NCBI GenBank assembly: GCA_958295745.1
Contig: OY282370.1
Coordinates: forward strand, 496,001-560,000
Source of the DNA: an uncultured Acidimicrobiia bacterium
GTDB taxonomy: Bacteria; Actinomycetota; Acidimicrobiia; Spongiisociales; Spongiisociaceae
Direction: 5' to 3'
Length of the DNA stretch: 64,000 nucleotides
Part shown: piece after piece, positions 1 to 9,480 of the stretch
How positions within the stretch are numbered: the stretch's first letter is position 1
Layout: each line of letters opens with the position of its first letter
Position numbers and translations under genes: made by a program
Notes under the pieces: generated by a model
Databases searched by the model: none
Seen by the model: the letters and a program-made list of their open reading frames with translations, nothing else
What the model was told of the DNA's origin: nothing

Positions 1-2571
1 CACCACCATCGTCACCGTCTCCTCGGCCGCCAGATCCGCATCAGCGGCGGGCCACGGCTCGATGTGGATGCTCGAGTCATGGCCGAGCATCCGCCATACT
101 TCCTCGGAGACGTACGGGGCGATGGGTGCCAGCAGCAGGACCATGGCCTCCAACGCCTCCCGCCATACCTCATCGTCGACGTTCCGGGCGGCCCGCGCCT
201 CGTTCATGGTGTTCCGCAGCTTCATCAGCTCGGCCACCGCCGTGTTCCATCGGAAGGACTCCATGTCCTCCCCCACCTTGATGATCGCTTGGTGCACCCG
301 CCGCCGGAGGGCCGCGACGGCGGCCGGGTCGATCTCCCCAGGCCGGTAGTCCGCGCCTCCCAGCCTCCACACGTCGGCGATGAAGCGCTGCGCCCCCCGG
401 ATACCGCGGCTGTCCCAGGGGCCGCCCTTCTCCCATTCGAAGGCGAACATCAGATAGGTGCGCACCGTATCGGCGCCGTATACCTCCACCAGATCATCGG
501 GGTTGACCACGTTCCCGCGGGATTTGGACATACGCTGGACATCCAGGCGGTGCCGGAGCTGGGCCACGTTGTTCTCTCCGGGAATGTCCGGTATCTCCAC
601 GACCGCCCCTTCGGGCACCTCCACGGTCACCGGCCCGCCATCCCCAGCGGGCTGCACCCGCAGGATCCGTTCGGTGCGGCCCACGATCTCGCCCGCCGCC
701 GCTCCCCCGGCGCCCTCGGACAGTTCGGCCGGGCCGGCCACAGCCCGCACCGACGAAGCTATCACCCGCCCGCCCTCGGTTCGGCCTTCCACCACCACCA
801 GGTCGCCGCTCCGCTCCTCCCCCAACACCTGGCCCTGGTTGCGGAGCATGATCATCGGTTCGTCGAACAGGCCCTCGGGATCCCGTCCGTGCGCCCTCAT
901 GTCGGCGGCGGCGTCATCGAACACGCCCATGTCCCGCAGCGCCTTGGTGAAGAACCTGGTGTACATGAGGTGCATCACCGCGTGCTCGGCGCCGCCGGTG
1001 TAGACGTCGACCGGAAGCCAGTAGGCCGCCTCCTCGGGATCGAAGGGCGCCCGGTCATAGTCGGGGCTCAGGTAGCGGAGCTGATACCACGACGAACACA
1101 TGAACGTGTCCATGGTGTCGGTCTCCCTGGTGGCGGGGCGGCCCTGTGAGTCGGTCGTGTTCAGGAACTTCTCGTAGTAGGTGAGCGGGCTCCGGCCGGT
1201 GGGCATGAACTCAACATCCTCCGGCAGCTCCACCGGAAGATGGTCGTCGGGAACCGCCTCGACCTTCCCGTCCTGGCGGTACACCACCGGAATCGGGCTC
1301 CCCCAATAGCGCTGGCGGCTGATCAACCAATCGCGCAGGCGGTACTGGACGGCGCCTTCTCCATGCCCGCGCTCCTCCAGCCAGTCGATTATGGCTGCCT
1401 TGGCTTCCGCTATGTGCAGGCCGTCGAGGAAGTCCGAGTTGATGGAGGGGCCGTCCCCGTCGTAGGCCTTGCCGTCAAAGCCGTCGGGAGGCCGGACGGT
1501 CCGCACGATCGGCAGGCGGTAGCGCTCGGCGAACTCCCAGTCGCGCTCGTCCTCGCCGGGCACCGCCATTATCGCTCCGGTGCCGTAGCTCATCAGCACG
1601 TAGTCGGATATCCACACCGGGATCCGCTGTCCGGTGACCGGGTTGAGCGCGCAGCCGCCCGTCGATACTCCGGTCTTCTCTCTGGTCAGGTCGGTGCGCT
1701 GCATCTCCGAACGGCGGGCGGCGATGCCCCGGTATTCGTCCACCTTCTCCCGCTGCGCTTCGGTGGTGAGAACATCCACCAAAGGGTGCTCGGGCGCCAG
1801 CACCATGAAGGTGGCGCCGTGCAGGGTGTCGGGGCGGGTGGTGAACACCTCTATCGGGTCGGCCATCTTGACCGGGAACCTGACTCGGGCGCCCGTCGAT
1901 CTTCCGATCCAGTTGGTCTGCATGGCCTTGACCGGCTCGGGCCAGTCGAGCCCCTCGAAGCTCAGCAGCTCCTCCGCGTAGTCGGTGATGCGGTAGAACC
2001 ACTGTTCCATCATCCGCTGCACCACCGGCTGGCCGGTGCGTTCGTCCTTGCCGTCGATGACCTGCTCGTTGGCCAGCACCGTCTGGAGGGTGGGCGACCA
2101 ATTGACCAGCGCCTCCCCGCGGTAGGCCAGGCCGGACTCGTAGAGACGGGAGAAGAACCACTCGCTCCATCGGTAGTACTCGGGGGTGCAGGACACCGCC
2201 TCCCGCCGCCAGTCGATCATCGTCCCCATCGATTTCAGCTGGCGGCGCATCCGTTCGATGTTGGCGTAGGTCCATTTCCAGGGGTGGATGTTGGCCTGTA
2301 CGGCGGCGTTCTCCGCCGGCAGGCCGAAGGCGTCGAACCCCATGGGGAACAGCACGTTGTACCCCTTCATGCGCATGTACCGGGCCCGGGCGTCGGAAGG
2401 GGTCATGGCGTACCAGTGCCCTATGTGCAGATCGCCGCTCGGATAGGGCAGCATGGTGAGGGCGTAGTGCTTGGGTCGTTCCCAGTCGACCTCCGACCTG
2501 TACAGCCCGGTTTCCTCCCAGGCCGTCTGCCATCTCGCCTCTACTTCACGGTGATCGTATCCTCGTCTCAC
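1..2571 (-). CDS. leuS: Leucyl-tRNA synthetase, C-terminus cut by the window edge
   Basis: Minus-strand reading from GTG at 2571: MRRGYDHREVEARWQTAWEETGLYRSEVDWERPKHYALTMLPYPSGDLHIGHWYAMTPSDARAR..., with class I HIGH-type and MSKSRGN motifs. Open to the left edge, so absent from the ORF track. Confidence 0.95.
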   Translation of the reverse strand, partial: MRRGYDHREVEARWQTAWEETGLYRSEVDWERPKHYALTMLPYPSGDLHIGHWYAMTPSDARARYMRMKGYNVLFPMGFDAFGLPAENAAVQANIHPWKWTYANIERMRRQLKSMGTMIDWRREAVSCTPEYYRWSEWFFSRLYESGLAYRGEALVNWSPTLQTVLANEQVIDGKDERTGQPVVQRMMEQWFYRITDYAEELLSFEGLDWPEPVKAMQTNWIGRSTGARVRFPVKMADPIEVFTTRPDTLHGATFMVLAPEHPLVDVLTTEAQREKVDEYRGIAARRSEMQRTDLTREKTGVSTGGCALNPVTGQRIPVWISDYVLMSYGTGAIMAVPGEDERDWEFAERYRLPIVRTVRPPDGFDGKAYDGDGPSINSDFLDGLHIAEAKAAIIDWLEERGHGEGAVQYRLRDWLISRQRYWGSPIPVVYRQDGKVEAVPDDHLPVELPEDVEFMPTGRSPLTYYEKFLNTTDSQGRPATRETDTMDTFMCSSWYQLRYLSPDYDRAPFDPEEAAYWLPVDVYTGGAEHAVMHLMYTRFFTKALRDMGVFDDAAADMRAHGRDPEGLFDEPMIMLRNQGQVLGEERSGDLVVVEGRTEGGRVIASSVRAVAGPAELSEGAGGAAAGEIVGRTERILRVQPAGDGGPVTVEVPEGAVVEIPDIPGENNVAQLRHRLDVQRMSKSRGNVVNPDDLVEVYGADTVRTYLMFAFEWEKGGPWDSRGIRGAQRFIADVWRLGGADYRPGEIDPAAVAALRRRVHQAIIKVGEDMESFRWNTAVAELMKLRNTMNEARAARNVDDEVWREALEAMVLLLAPIAPYVSEEVWRMLGHDSSIHIEPWPAADADLAAEETVTMVV

Positions 2572-2748
2572 GGCGGTGATCCTATCGCGGACAGCCTGAA
2601 AACCATTATCGGCGCCGTCCCGGTGAGGCGATTTCAGAGCCGGAGCGGGAAATTGTTACTCATGTGCAATCAGGGTCAGCTGTACAGTTAGCCTTCTCGT
2701 CGGCGGCCCCGGCTGCGGAGAACGAGGAACAGGCGCGATAATCGGAGT

Positions 2749-3516
2749 ATGGGAACGACCTTGCGGCCGGTAGTAGCGGTGACCACCACCACCAGAATCG
2801 ACAACCGCTATACGGACCCCCCCTGTGATCTGCATACCCTGATGGACACATACACCTTGGCTCTCGATCAGGCGGGCGCCGCCCCGATGCTGGTGGGGCG
2901 TATGCGTCCCGAGGATGCATCCCTGATCATGGACCGGGTGGACGGCTTGGTGGTGTCGGGAGGACGGGACGTAGCGCCGGTGCTCTACGGGCAGGACAAC
3001 ACGGCCAGCATGGAAAGCCATCCGGGGGACGACGGCCGAGATATCGCCCTGATCCTCGAAGCCCGCCGACGGAAGATGCCGGTGCTGGGGATCTGCCGGG
3101 GAATCCAGGCGGTGAACGTAGCCTTGGGAGGGGAGCTCCACCAGCACGTGCTCTCCGACTCGGACGCCGAACATCCTCCCGCCCCCGAAGACACCATGGA
3201 TCTCGGCCTCCACAGGCATACGGTGGAGCTGGCCGCCGACTGCCGGCTGGCGGCTATCTACGGCGCCGCCGAAAGGAAGGTCAACTCCATCCATCACCAG
3301 GCCATCTCCCGGCCGGCGGCGGGCCTGACGGTAACGGGGCGCACCCCGAGCGGTTCCATAGAGGCGGTGGAGAGCGCCGACCCCGACTGGCCGCTGCTGG
3401 CCGTCCAATGGCACCCCGAAATGCTAGACTTCGAAGAAGAGTCCGCGCTGTTCACCGCCTTCGTAGACGATGTTCGGCACTACCGAGCGGGGCGGGGTGG
3501 AGCTGACGGGATTTGA
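2749..3516 (+). CDS. Class I glutamine amidotransferase / gamma-glutamyl-GABA hydrolase-like (peptidase C26)
   Basis: 255 aa; 'DGLVVSGGRDVAP', 'PVLGICRGIQAVNVALGGELHQ', 'VQWHPE' typical of the PuuD family. Confidence 0.88.
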   Translation: MGTTLRPVVAVTTTTRIDNRYTDPPCDLHTLMDTYTLALDQAGAAPMLVGRMRPEDASLIMDRVDGLVVSGGRDVAPVLYGQDNTASMESHPGDDGRDIALILEARRRKMPVLGICRGIQAVNVALGGELHQHVLSDSDAEHPPAPEDTMDLGLHRHTVELAADCRLAAIYGAAERKVNSIHHQAISRPAAGLTVTGRTPSGSIEAVESADPDWPLLAVQWHPEMLDFEEESALFTAFVDDVRHYRAGRGGADGI

Positions 3517-3570
3517 ACCCGTGACCTCTTGCATGCCATGCAAGCGCTCTGCCAGCTGAGCTACAGCCCC
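3498..3570 (-). tRNA. tRNA-Ala(GGC)
   Basis: GGGGCTGTAGCTCAGCTGGCAGAGCGCTTGCATGGCATGCAAGAGGTCACGGGTTCAAATCCCGTCAGCTCCA; cloverleaf with anticodon loop ATGGCAT. Confidence 0.95.
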
Positions 3571-3591
3571 TCGCCGAGAAGCATAACAAGG

Positions 3592-4020
3592 TTAGCCCTG
3601 ATTATTCACCCGGCCGGATTCGAGGCCGGCATCGGGCGTCCACGGAAGGCGGGGGGCGTCGCCCCACAGACGTTCGAGAGAGTAGAACTCACGGGCCTCC
3701 GGCTGGAAGATGTGCACCACCAGATCGCCGTAGTCCAACAGCACCCAGTCCCCGGTGTCCTTCCCTTCCATGCGGATAGGCGTCCGGCCACCTATCTCCA
3801 GCTGCTGATCGACCTCCTCGACCAAGGCGCGCACCTGCCGCTTCGAGGCGCCGGAGGCGATAACGAACAGGTCCACGATGCCGAGCAGGTTCCCCATGTC
3901 CAAGATCACGATGTCGCGGCCCTGCTTGCCGTCGATGGCGTCGGCGGCCATCGCGGCCAGCTCGACCGGTGAAAGATCGACGCCCGCCGGTCGGGCTGCA
4001 TGAGGATCCGTGATGTTCAC
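3592..4020 (-). CDS. rsfS: Ribosome silencing factor
   Basis: 'DIVILDMGNLLGIVDLFVIASGASKRQVRALVEEVDQQLE...GDWVLLDYGDLVVHIFQPEAREFYSLERLW'; GTG start at 4020 preferred over the longer ORF. Confidence 0.92.
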   Translation of the reverse strand: MNITDPHAARPAGVDLSPVELAAMAADAIDGKQGRDIVILDMGNLLGIVDLFVIASGASKRQVRALVEEVDQQLEIGGRTPIRMEGKDTGDWVLLDYGDLVVHIFQPEAREFYSLERLWGDAPRLPWTPDAGLESGRVNNQG

Positions 4021-4239
4021 CCTTCCGGGCCGGCTTCCATGATCATACGACCCCCGGATCATAGCCGCCCGACCGGGCGGCCGGGCGCCTGACGGCGGCG
4101 GAAGCAAAGAAAGTACCAGCCCGGTGCGGCGAACAAACAGCGCCGGAACCGCCATGCCCCCCATCCCACCGCGAGACCGCGAAAAACCCCGCCCCCACTG
4201 CCGCCGCCCGTTGGGCTGCCCCTTACCGTGTTCTGGCAT

Positions 4240-4720
4240 GTCCCCGTGGGATGATTCGGGGATGGTTGCCCGTCACGGCGGGTAGGGCTACGGGTTGCCT
4301 GTCAGATGGATGACTTGGGGCGTGGTGCCGCCCGCCGTGTTGGGTGTGGTTGACCTCTAACAGGAACATGCTCCCAGGTTCTGGGGCTTTGTAAGGTGGT
4401 TGACGGCAGCTGCGCCCGTGGGCGGGTGACCTGTGGAAAAGCTGGTTTCGTTGGAAGGAGACGATGATGGATCCCACAGGGATCGGGGTGTTCGTGGGTG
4501 TGGACATAGCCAAAGAAGAACATTTCTGCCAAGCGATAGGCGCTGGAGGAGCCGAGCTGTTCGCCCGGGCGGTGAGCAACAACGAAGCCGACCTGGAGCA
4601 GATGATCGACCAAGCCGAGAGGTCGGGCCGGGTGGTGCTGGTGATCGACACCACCAGCTCAGGGGCTCATCTGTTGCTGGGCACAGCCGCCCGCCGTCAG
4701 ATACCCGTAGCGTATGTGAC
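4240..4720 (+). mobile_element. IS110-family left-end remnant (5' noncoding end plus N-terminal part of transposase)
   Basis: ORF from 4464 'GIGVFVGVDIAKEEHFCQAIGAGGAELFARAVSNNEADLEQMIDQAERSGRVVLVIDTTSSGAHLLLGTAARRQIPVAYV' matches the N-terminal DEDD region of IS110 transposases; similarity ends after ~85 aa. Outer boundary approximate. Confidence 0.7.
4464..4720 (+). pseudogene. Truncated IS110 transposase (N-terminal fragment)
   Basis: As above; residues after VPVAYV-equivalent do not resemble IS110 and the Tnp_20 domain is absent downstream. Confidence 0.7.
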
Positions 4721-5042
4721 TCCCCCGCCACCACCGCGCTGCGCCAGGATTGGGGTATCGGGCGCGTGGACCCGACCCCGATCCGAAGTTCTCATTCGGT
4801 TTCGGCTACTGCTCGCCTTCCCTTCCGTTACCCCCCGCAGAGGGCCGGACATCGGACGAGGCTTCCGACATTCATCCACCGCCGTCCGGACCAACGCGGC
4901 GGATCTCTTTGCTACCCCTACAGCATCTCCCATTTTCTAGGAAAGGTCAACCCCTTTCTTTCGCGATCCTTTCTTTCGCGCTCTTCCATGATGGGCAGAA
5001 CACCGCGGCCGGGCGGCGGCGGTCAATCTCTCAGACCGACTT

Positions 5043-5663
5043 CTAATCGCTGTATAGGCCGTAGCGGTCTATGTATTCCAGGACCGGCGGCGGAACCAGG
5101 AAGCGCAGGCTGTATCCGGCGGCGGCCCGGCGGCGCAGCTCGGTTCCTGAGATGTCCAGGATCGGAACGTCGAGCCACGCAACCGCAACCCGGCCTCCCA
5201 CCGCCTCCTCCACGGATTCCTTGGAGGTTCCGGGGCGGGGCGCCACCGCGATCCGGGCGCCGGCCAGTATCTCGTCCGCCCTGCGCCAGGACCGCAGACG
5301 CGATGCCGCATCGGCGCCCAGGATCAGGGTGGGCGGCCCGTCCGCCCCATCCCCGCCGGCTCGACCATCTTCGGCCCGGCCTTCTTCGGCCAGCTCTGCG
5401 AGGGTGTCGATCGTGTAGGTATATCCGGGGCGCACCACCTCCCGGTCGTCCGCCTCCATGTACGGGATATCCGATACGGCGGCTTCCGTCATCCTCCAGC
5501 GGTGCCGGGCCGGTGTGACCGCACTCCCCTTCTTCTGCCAGGGCGCGCCCGCCGGCATGAACCTCACCACGTCCAGACCCAGCTGGCGGTAGGCGGCCTC
5601 GGCCACCACCATGTGGGCCATATGGGGCGGGTCGAACGTCCCTCCGATGATCCCGATGCGCAC
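5043..5663 (-). CDS. nadD: Nicotinate-nucleotide adenylyltransferase
   Basis: MRIGIIGGTFDPPHMAHMVVAEAAYRQLGLDVVRFMPAGAPWQKK..., 'DISGTELRRR'. Confidence 0.96.
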   Translation of the reverse strand: MRIGIIGGTFDPPHMAHMVVAEAAYRQLGLDVVRFMPAGAPWQKKGSAVTPARHRWRMTEAAVSDIPYMEADDREVVRPGYTYTIDTLAELAEEGRAEDGRAGGDGADGPPTLILGADAASRLRSWRRADEILAGARIAVAPRPGTSKESVEEAVGGRVAVAWLDVPILDISGTELRRRAAAGYSLRFLVPPPVLEYIDRYGLYSD

Positions 5664-5714
5664 CAGGAGCAGGCTAGACGACCCGGCGCGGACAAAATAT
5701 CCCGAATCCGTCCG

Positions 5715-6251
5715 TCACCACGTCTCTACCAGCCGCAGCCCGGCCCACGGCTCTCTCGGCACACAGCCCAGCAGCGGCTCCGGATCTACGTACTCGCCGT
5801 CGATCCGCACCGAGAAGTGAAGGTCTCCGTGCCCGTGCCCGGCGTTCTCGGCGCCGGTCAGACCGATCACCTCCCCCCTGACCACCCGTTGACTCGCCGT
5901 TACCGAGGCGGCGCCCAGGCGGGAGTAGCTGGTTTTGAGGCCTCCCCCGTGATCGACCGTTACAGCCAGGTTGTCCACCACCAGACCGGCAAAGGTGACC
6001 GCACCGGATGCGGCGGCCACAACCAACCCGTCGCTGTCATCCAGGTAGTCGATGCCCCAATGGCCCGAATAGTTCGGTCCGGGCGCGAACCCGGCGCCGA
6101 TGAAGCCGTCGCTGGGCGGGCTGAGACCCGCACACGACCGGTCGGCGTCCAAGAACCCGCCGTCCGGGGCGGATGAACCCGGATGGGGAACCGAGAACAC
6201 GACCCACACGGCCAGCAAGAGACCCAGGGCGGCAATGCGAACGGACGGCAT
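5715..6251 (-). CDS. Secreted M23-family (LytM-like) peptidase
   Basis: Signal peptide MPSVRIAALGLLLAVWVVFSV; 'HWGIDYLDDSDGLVVAAASGAVTFAG...VDHGGGLKTSYSRL...GHGHGDLHFSVRIDGEYVDPEPLL'. Confidence 0.85.
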   Translation of the reverse strand: MPSVRIAALGLLLAVWVVFSVPHPGSSAPDGGFLDADRSCAGLSPPSDGFIGAGFAPGPNYSGHWGIDYLDDSDGLVVAAASGAVTFAGLVVDNLAVTVDHGGGLKTSYSRLGAASVTASQRVVRGEVIGLTGAENAGHGHGDLHFSVRIDGEYVDPEPLLGCVPREPWAGLRLVETW

Positions 6252-6523
6252 GGAGCTACCTCCTCGCCTCCCGCCGCGCACCGAACCCTCCGCGCCCGCC
6301 CGGGCCGCCGCCGCCGGATCCACCGACCAGACCGACGACCGGGCGCCTATCAAAGTACCCCATCCGGCGGGGATCGACAAGGGGTTCGTTCGGATCGATC
6401 CCGGCGCCGCCCGCCTCATCGACCGCTCGGATACATCGATGGCGCCCGGATGAGGCAGAACCGGGCGGCGTGTGAACTAACCTGGGATTACAACCGCCGA
6501 GGGTTGACCAGCGAGGTTCCCAT

Positions 6524-7855
6524 ATGCGCATCGTCATCGTTGGGGCAGGCGCCGTAGGCTCCTACATCGCCGAACGGCTCTCCCAGGAGGGCCAGGACAT
6601 CGTCCTCATCGAGATCGACCCCCAAAGGGCCGAAGAGATAAAGGACCGGCTCGACGCCCTGGTCATCACCGGCAACGGCGCCAGCGCCTCCATACTGGCG
6701 GAAGCGGAAGTCGGCCGGGCCCAGCTCCTGATTGCGGTTTCGGCCAGCGACGGCGCCAACATCCTGGCCTGCCACACGGCCAACAATATGGGGGTGGAGC
6801 GCACCGTGGCCCGCGTCCAGGACCCCGGCCTCAGGGAAGGGCTGGACGGGCTGGACGTCGGCTTCGTGATCGACCCGGTGGAGTCGGCGGCCAAGGAGAT
6901 CGCCGCCTTGGTGAGCGAATCCGGGGTCTCCGAGCTGATCGAGTTCGGTGATGGGGAACTCACCCTGGTGGGCGGGACCGCCACCAACCTGTCGCCCATC
7001 GTGGACATACCGCTCAAGGACATGAGGGGCCGGTTCCAGCAGTTCGGATGGCTGGCCATCGCCGTGGTCCGCAACGGGGCCACCGTGGTGGCGCACGGTG
7101 ACACCACGATAAAGGAGGGAGACCATCTGCTGCTCATGGCGGGGAGCGAGAACGTGAACCGCGCCAAGGACATGATCGGAATCCGCGGCCACGACACACG
7201 CCGCGTTCTCATCATCGGATCGACCAGGGTGGCCCACCTGACCGCCGAGCTGCTGGCCGAGGCCGGCATGAACATCGTGATCATCGACCCCGACGATGAC
7301 CGGTGCCGGATACTGGCGGAGAGGCACCGCTCCGCCCTGGTGATCCATGGAGATCCCACGGACCCGGATGTGCTGAGCGAACTGAACATCAACCACGAGG
7401 ACGCGGTGGTCGCCCTCACCGGGGTGGACACCATGAACCTCATCGGGTCGCTGGTGGCCAAGGCGCTGGGGGCCTCCACGGCCATCAGCCGGGTGAACCG
7501 TCTCAGCTACGTAGGGCTGTTGGCGGGCATCGGCCTAGACACCACCGTCTCGACCCGCCTAGCGGCCGCCAACTCCATCCTTCGTTTCGTCCGCCGAGGC
7601 ACCGTCTACTCCGTTACCACCTTCTCCGACACCGACGCCGAGGTCATAGAACTCGAAGCCCACCCCGAGTCGGAGGCGGTGGGGCGAACCCTATTGGAGC
7701 TGCCGCTGCCGACCGGCGCGGTGGTGGGGGGAATCGTGCGGGGCAACCGGTCCTTCGTCCCGTCGGGAACCACCGGCATCGAAGCCTACGACCACCTGAT
7801 CATCTTCTCGCTTCCCCGGGCGATGGCGGCGGTCGAATCGCTGTTCTCTCCGTGA
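6524..7855 (+). CDS. trkA: Trk potassium uptake regulatory subunit TrkA
   Basis: MRIVIVGAGAVGSYIAERLSQEGQDIVLIE...; two RCK-N/RCK-C units. Confidence 0.96.
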   Translation: MRIVIVGAGAVGSYIAERLSQEGQDIVLIEIDPQRAEEIKDRLDALVITGNGASASILAEAEVGRAQLLIAVSASDGANILACHTANNMGVERTVARVQDPGLREGLDGLDVGFVIDPVESAAKEIAALVSESGVSELIEFGDGELTLVGGTATNLSPIVDIPLKDMRGRFQQFGWLAIAVVRNGATVVAHGDTTIKEGDHLLLMAGSENVNRAKDMIGIRGHDTRRVLIIGSTRVAHLTAELLAEAGMNIVIIDPDDDRCRILAERHRSALVIHGDPTDPDVLSELNINHEDAVVALTGVDTMNLIGSLVAKALGASTAISRVNRLSYVGLLAGIGLDTTVSTRLAAANSILRFVRRGTVYSVTTFSDTDAEVIELEAHPESEAVGRTLLELPLPTGAVVGGIVRGNRSFVPSGTTGIEAYDHLIIFSLPRAMAAVESLFSP

Positions 7856-7899
7856 GCATGTCTCCGTGAGCATGTCTCCGTGAGCATGTCTCCGTGAGC
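7851..7899 (+). repeat. 14-bp tandem repeat (CGTGAGCATGTCTC x3 plus partial) at the trkA/trkH junction
   Basis: cgtgagcatgtctc-cgtgagcatgtctc-cgtgagcatgtctc-cgtgagctctcc read directly. Confidence 0.95.
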
Positions 7900-9456
7900 T
7901 CTCCCTCCAGGAGGCGCCCCGCCCCGTCCACCGGAAGACCCCGCCGATGGGGATACCGGGAGCTGTTGTCGGAGACCCGGTTCTTCGTGCGCCGGCCCGG
8001 CCCCATGTTCCGCCGGCTCTCCTACGTGATCGGGGCGGTGGTGGCGGCGGCTGGAATATCGATGCTGCCCGCCGCGGCCGCCTCCCTCGTCTATCAGGAG
8101 TGGGAAACCGCCGGGTGGATCACCCTGGCGGCGGTGATCACCGTCCTGTTCGGGGTGATCGGATGGAAGGGGGTGGGCCGTTCAGGCGACCTGACCACCA
8201 AGGAGGGGTTCGCGGCGGTCGGGTTGGCCTGGTTCGCCATGGCCTTCTTCGGGGTGCTCCCCTACCTGATGACCGGTTCCATAGACAACCTGACCAACGC
8301 CTTCTTCGAGACGGCATCCGGGTTCACCACCACCGGGGCGACCTTGGTCGATGATCCGGCCTCCCTGCCGCGCGGGATCCTGATGTGGCGGTCGCTGACC
8401 CAGTGGCTGGGCGGCATGGGGGTGATCATCCTGTCGCTGGCGGTGCTCCCGCTGCTGGGGGTGGGGGGCGTCCAGCTGGCCAGGGCCGAATCACCGGGGC
8501 CGGAGCCGGACCGGCTGACCCCCCGCTTCCGGGAGACCGCCAAGCGCCTCTGGTACGTATACGCCCTGGTCACCCTGGCGGAAATGCTGCTCCTCTGGGC
8601 GGGTGACATGACCCTGTTCCAAGCCCTCAACCACGCTTTCACCACCATGTCCACCGGCGGGTTCGGGACCGAAGCCGACTCGATAGACGGGTTCAGCCCC
8701 TACGTCCAGTGGGTGATCATTGCCTTCATGTTCATCGCCGGTACGTCGTTCTCCCTGCACTTCCGGGCTTTCCGGCATCGCGGCCGGTACTGGAAGAACA
8801 CCGAGTTCCGCCTGTACGCGGTGATAGTGGCGGCCGCCGCCGTTCTCATATTGGGCGGCCTGTGGAGAAACGGCGGCTTCTCCGCCGACACCCTGCGGGA
8901 TTCGATATTCACCGCCCTGGCGATGATCACCACCACCGGGTTCACCACCGCCGACTTCGGTCATTGGAACCCGGCCCTTCAGATCCTCATCGTGGGGCTG
9001 ATGTTCGTGGGGGGGATGGCCGGTTCCACGGCGGGAGGCATCAAGGTGTACCGGCTCGGGGTGCTCACCAGGGCCTCCACCGCCGACCTGCGGAGAAGAA
9101 TCCACCCCAGAGGAGTGTTCATCACCCGCTTCGGCGCCGATCGGGTGCCGGATCCGGTGGTCGAAAGCGTGCAGTCCTACTTCCTGTTCTTCATGTTCAT
9201 GTTCATGACCGGCACCTTCCTGCTGGGCTTCCTCGGATCCACGTTCGGTCCGGAGATGGACATCGTCACCGCGGTCTCGGCCACCGCCAGCGCCCTGGGC
9301 AACATCGGCCCCGCCCTGGGTGATCTGGGACCGAGCGAGCACTACCTGGGCCTCACCTGGCCGGGCAAGTGGCTGCTTTCCTTCCTGATGATCGTGGGAA
9401 GGCTGGAAGTGTTTCCGATACTGCTGTTGTTCTCCCGCTCCCTCTGGCGCAGATGA
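7894..9456 (+). CDS. trkH: Trk potassium uptake membrane subunit TrkH
   Basis: 520 aa multi-TM; 'ETASGFTTTGATLV', 'GGMGVIILSLAVLP', 'GGMAGSTAGGIKVYR'. Confidence 0.96.
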   Translation: MSSPSRRRPAPSTGRPRRWGYRELLSETRFFVRRPGPMFRRLSYVIGAVVAAAGISMLPAAAASLVYQEWETAGWITLAAVITVLFGVIGWKGVGRSGDLTTKEGFAAVGLAWFAMAFFGVLPYLMTGSIDNLTNAFFETASGFTTTGATLVDDPASLPRGILMWRSLTQWLGGMGVIILSLAVLPLLGVGGVQLARAESPGPEPDRLTPRFRETAKRLWYVYALVTLAEMLLLWAGDMTLFQALNHAFTTMSTGGFGTEADSIDGFSPYVQWVIIAFMFIAGTSFSLHFRAFRHRGRYWKNTEFRLYAVIVAAAAVLILGGLWRNGGFSADTLRDSIFTALAMITTTGFTTADFGHWNPALQILIVGLMFVGGMAGSTAGGIKVYRLGVLTRASTADLRRRIHPRGVFITRFGADRVPDPVVESVQSYFLFFMFMFMTGTFLLGFLGSTFGPEMDIVTAVSATASALGNIGPALGDLGPSEHYLGLTWPGKWLLSFLMIVGRLEVFPILLLFSRSLWRR

Positions 9457-9480
9457 ACGGCCCCTCCCCGCAGGCGGAGG

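Noticed and set aside
4433-5518. 361-aa plus-strand ORF crossing the IS110 remnant into nadD
   Set aside because: Frame differs from the IS110 transposase reading, low-complexity, and antisense to nadD over its second half.
6470-6523. Possible c-di-AMP (ydaO-type) riboswitch before trkA
   Set aside because: Only a short hairpin (CAACC/GGTTG) is visible; no ydaO consensus elements could be recognised.
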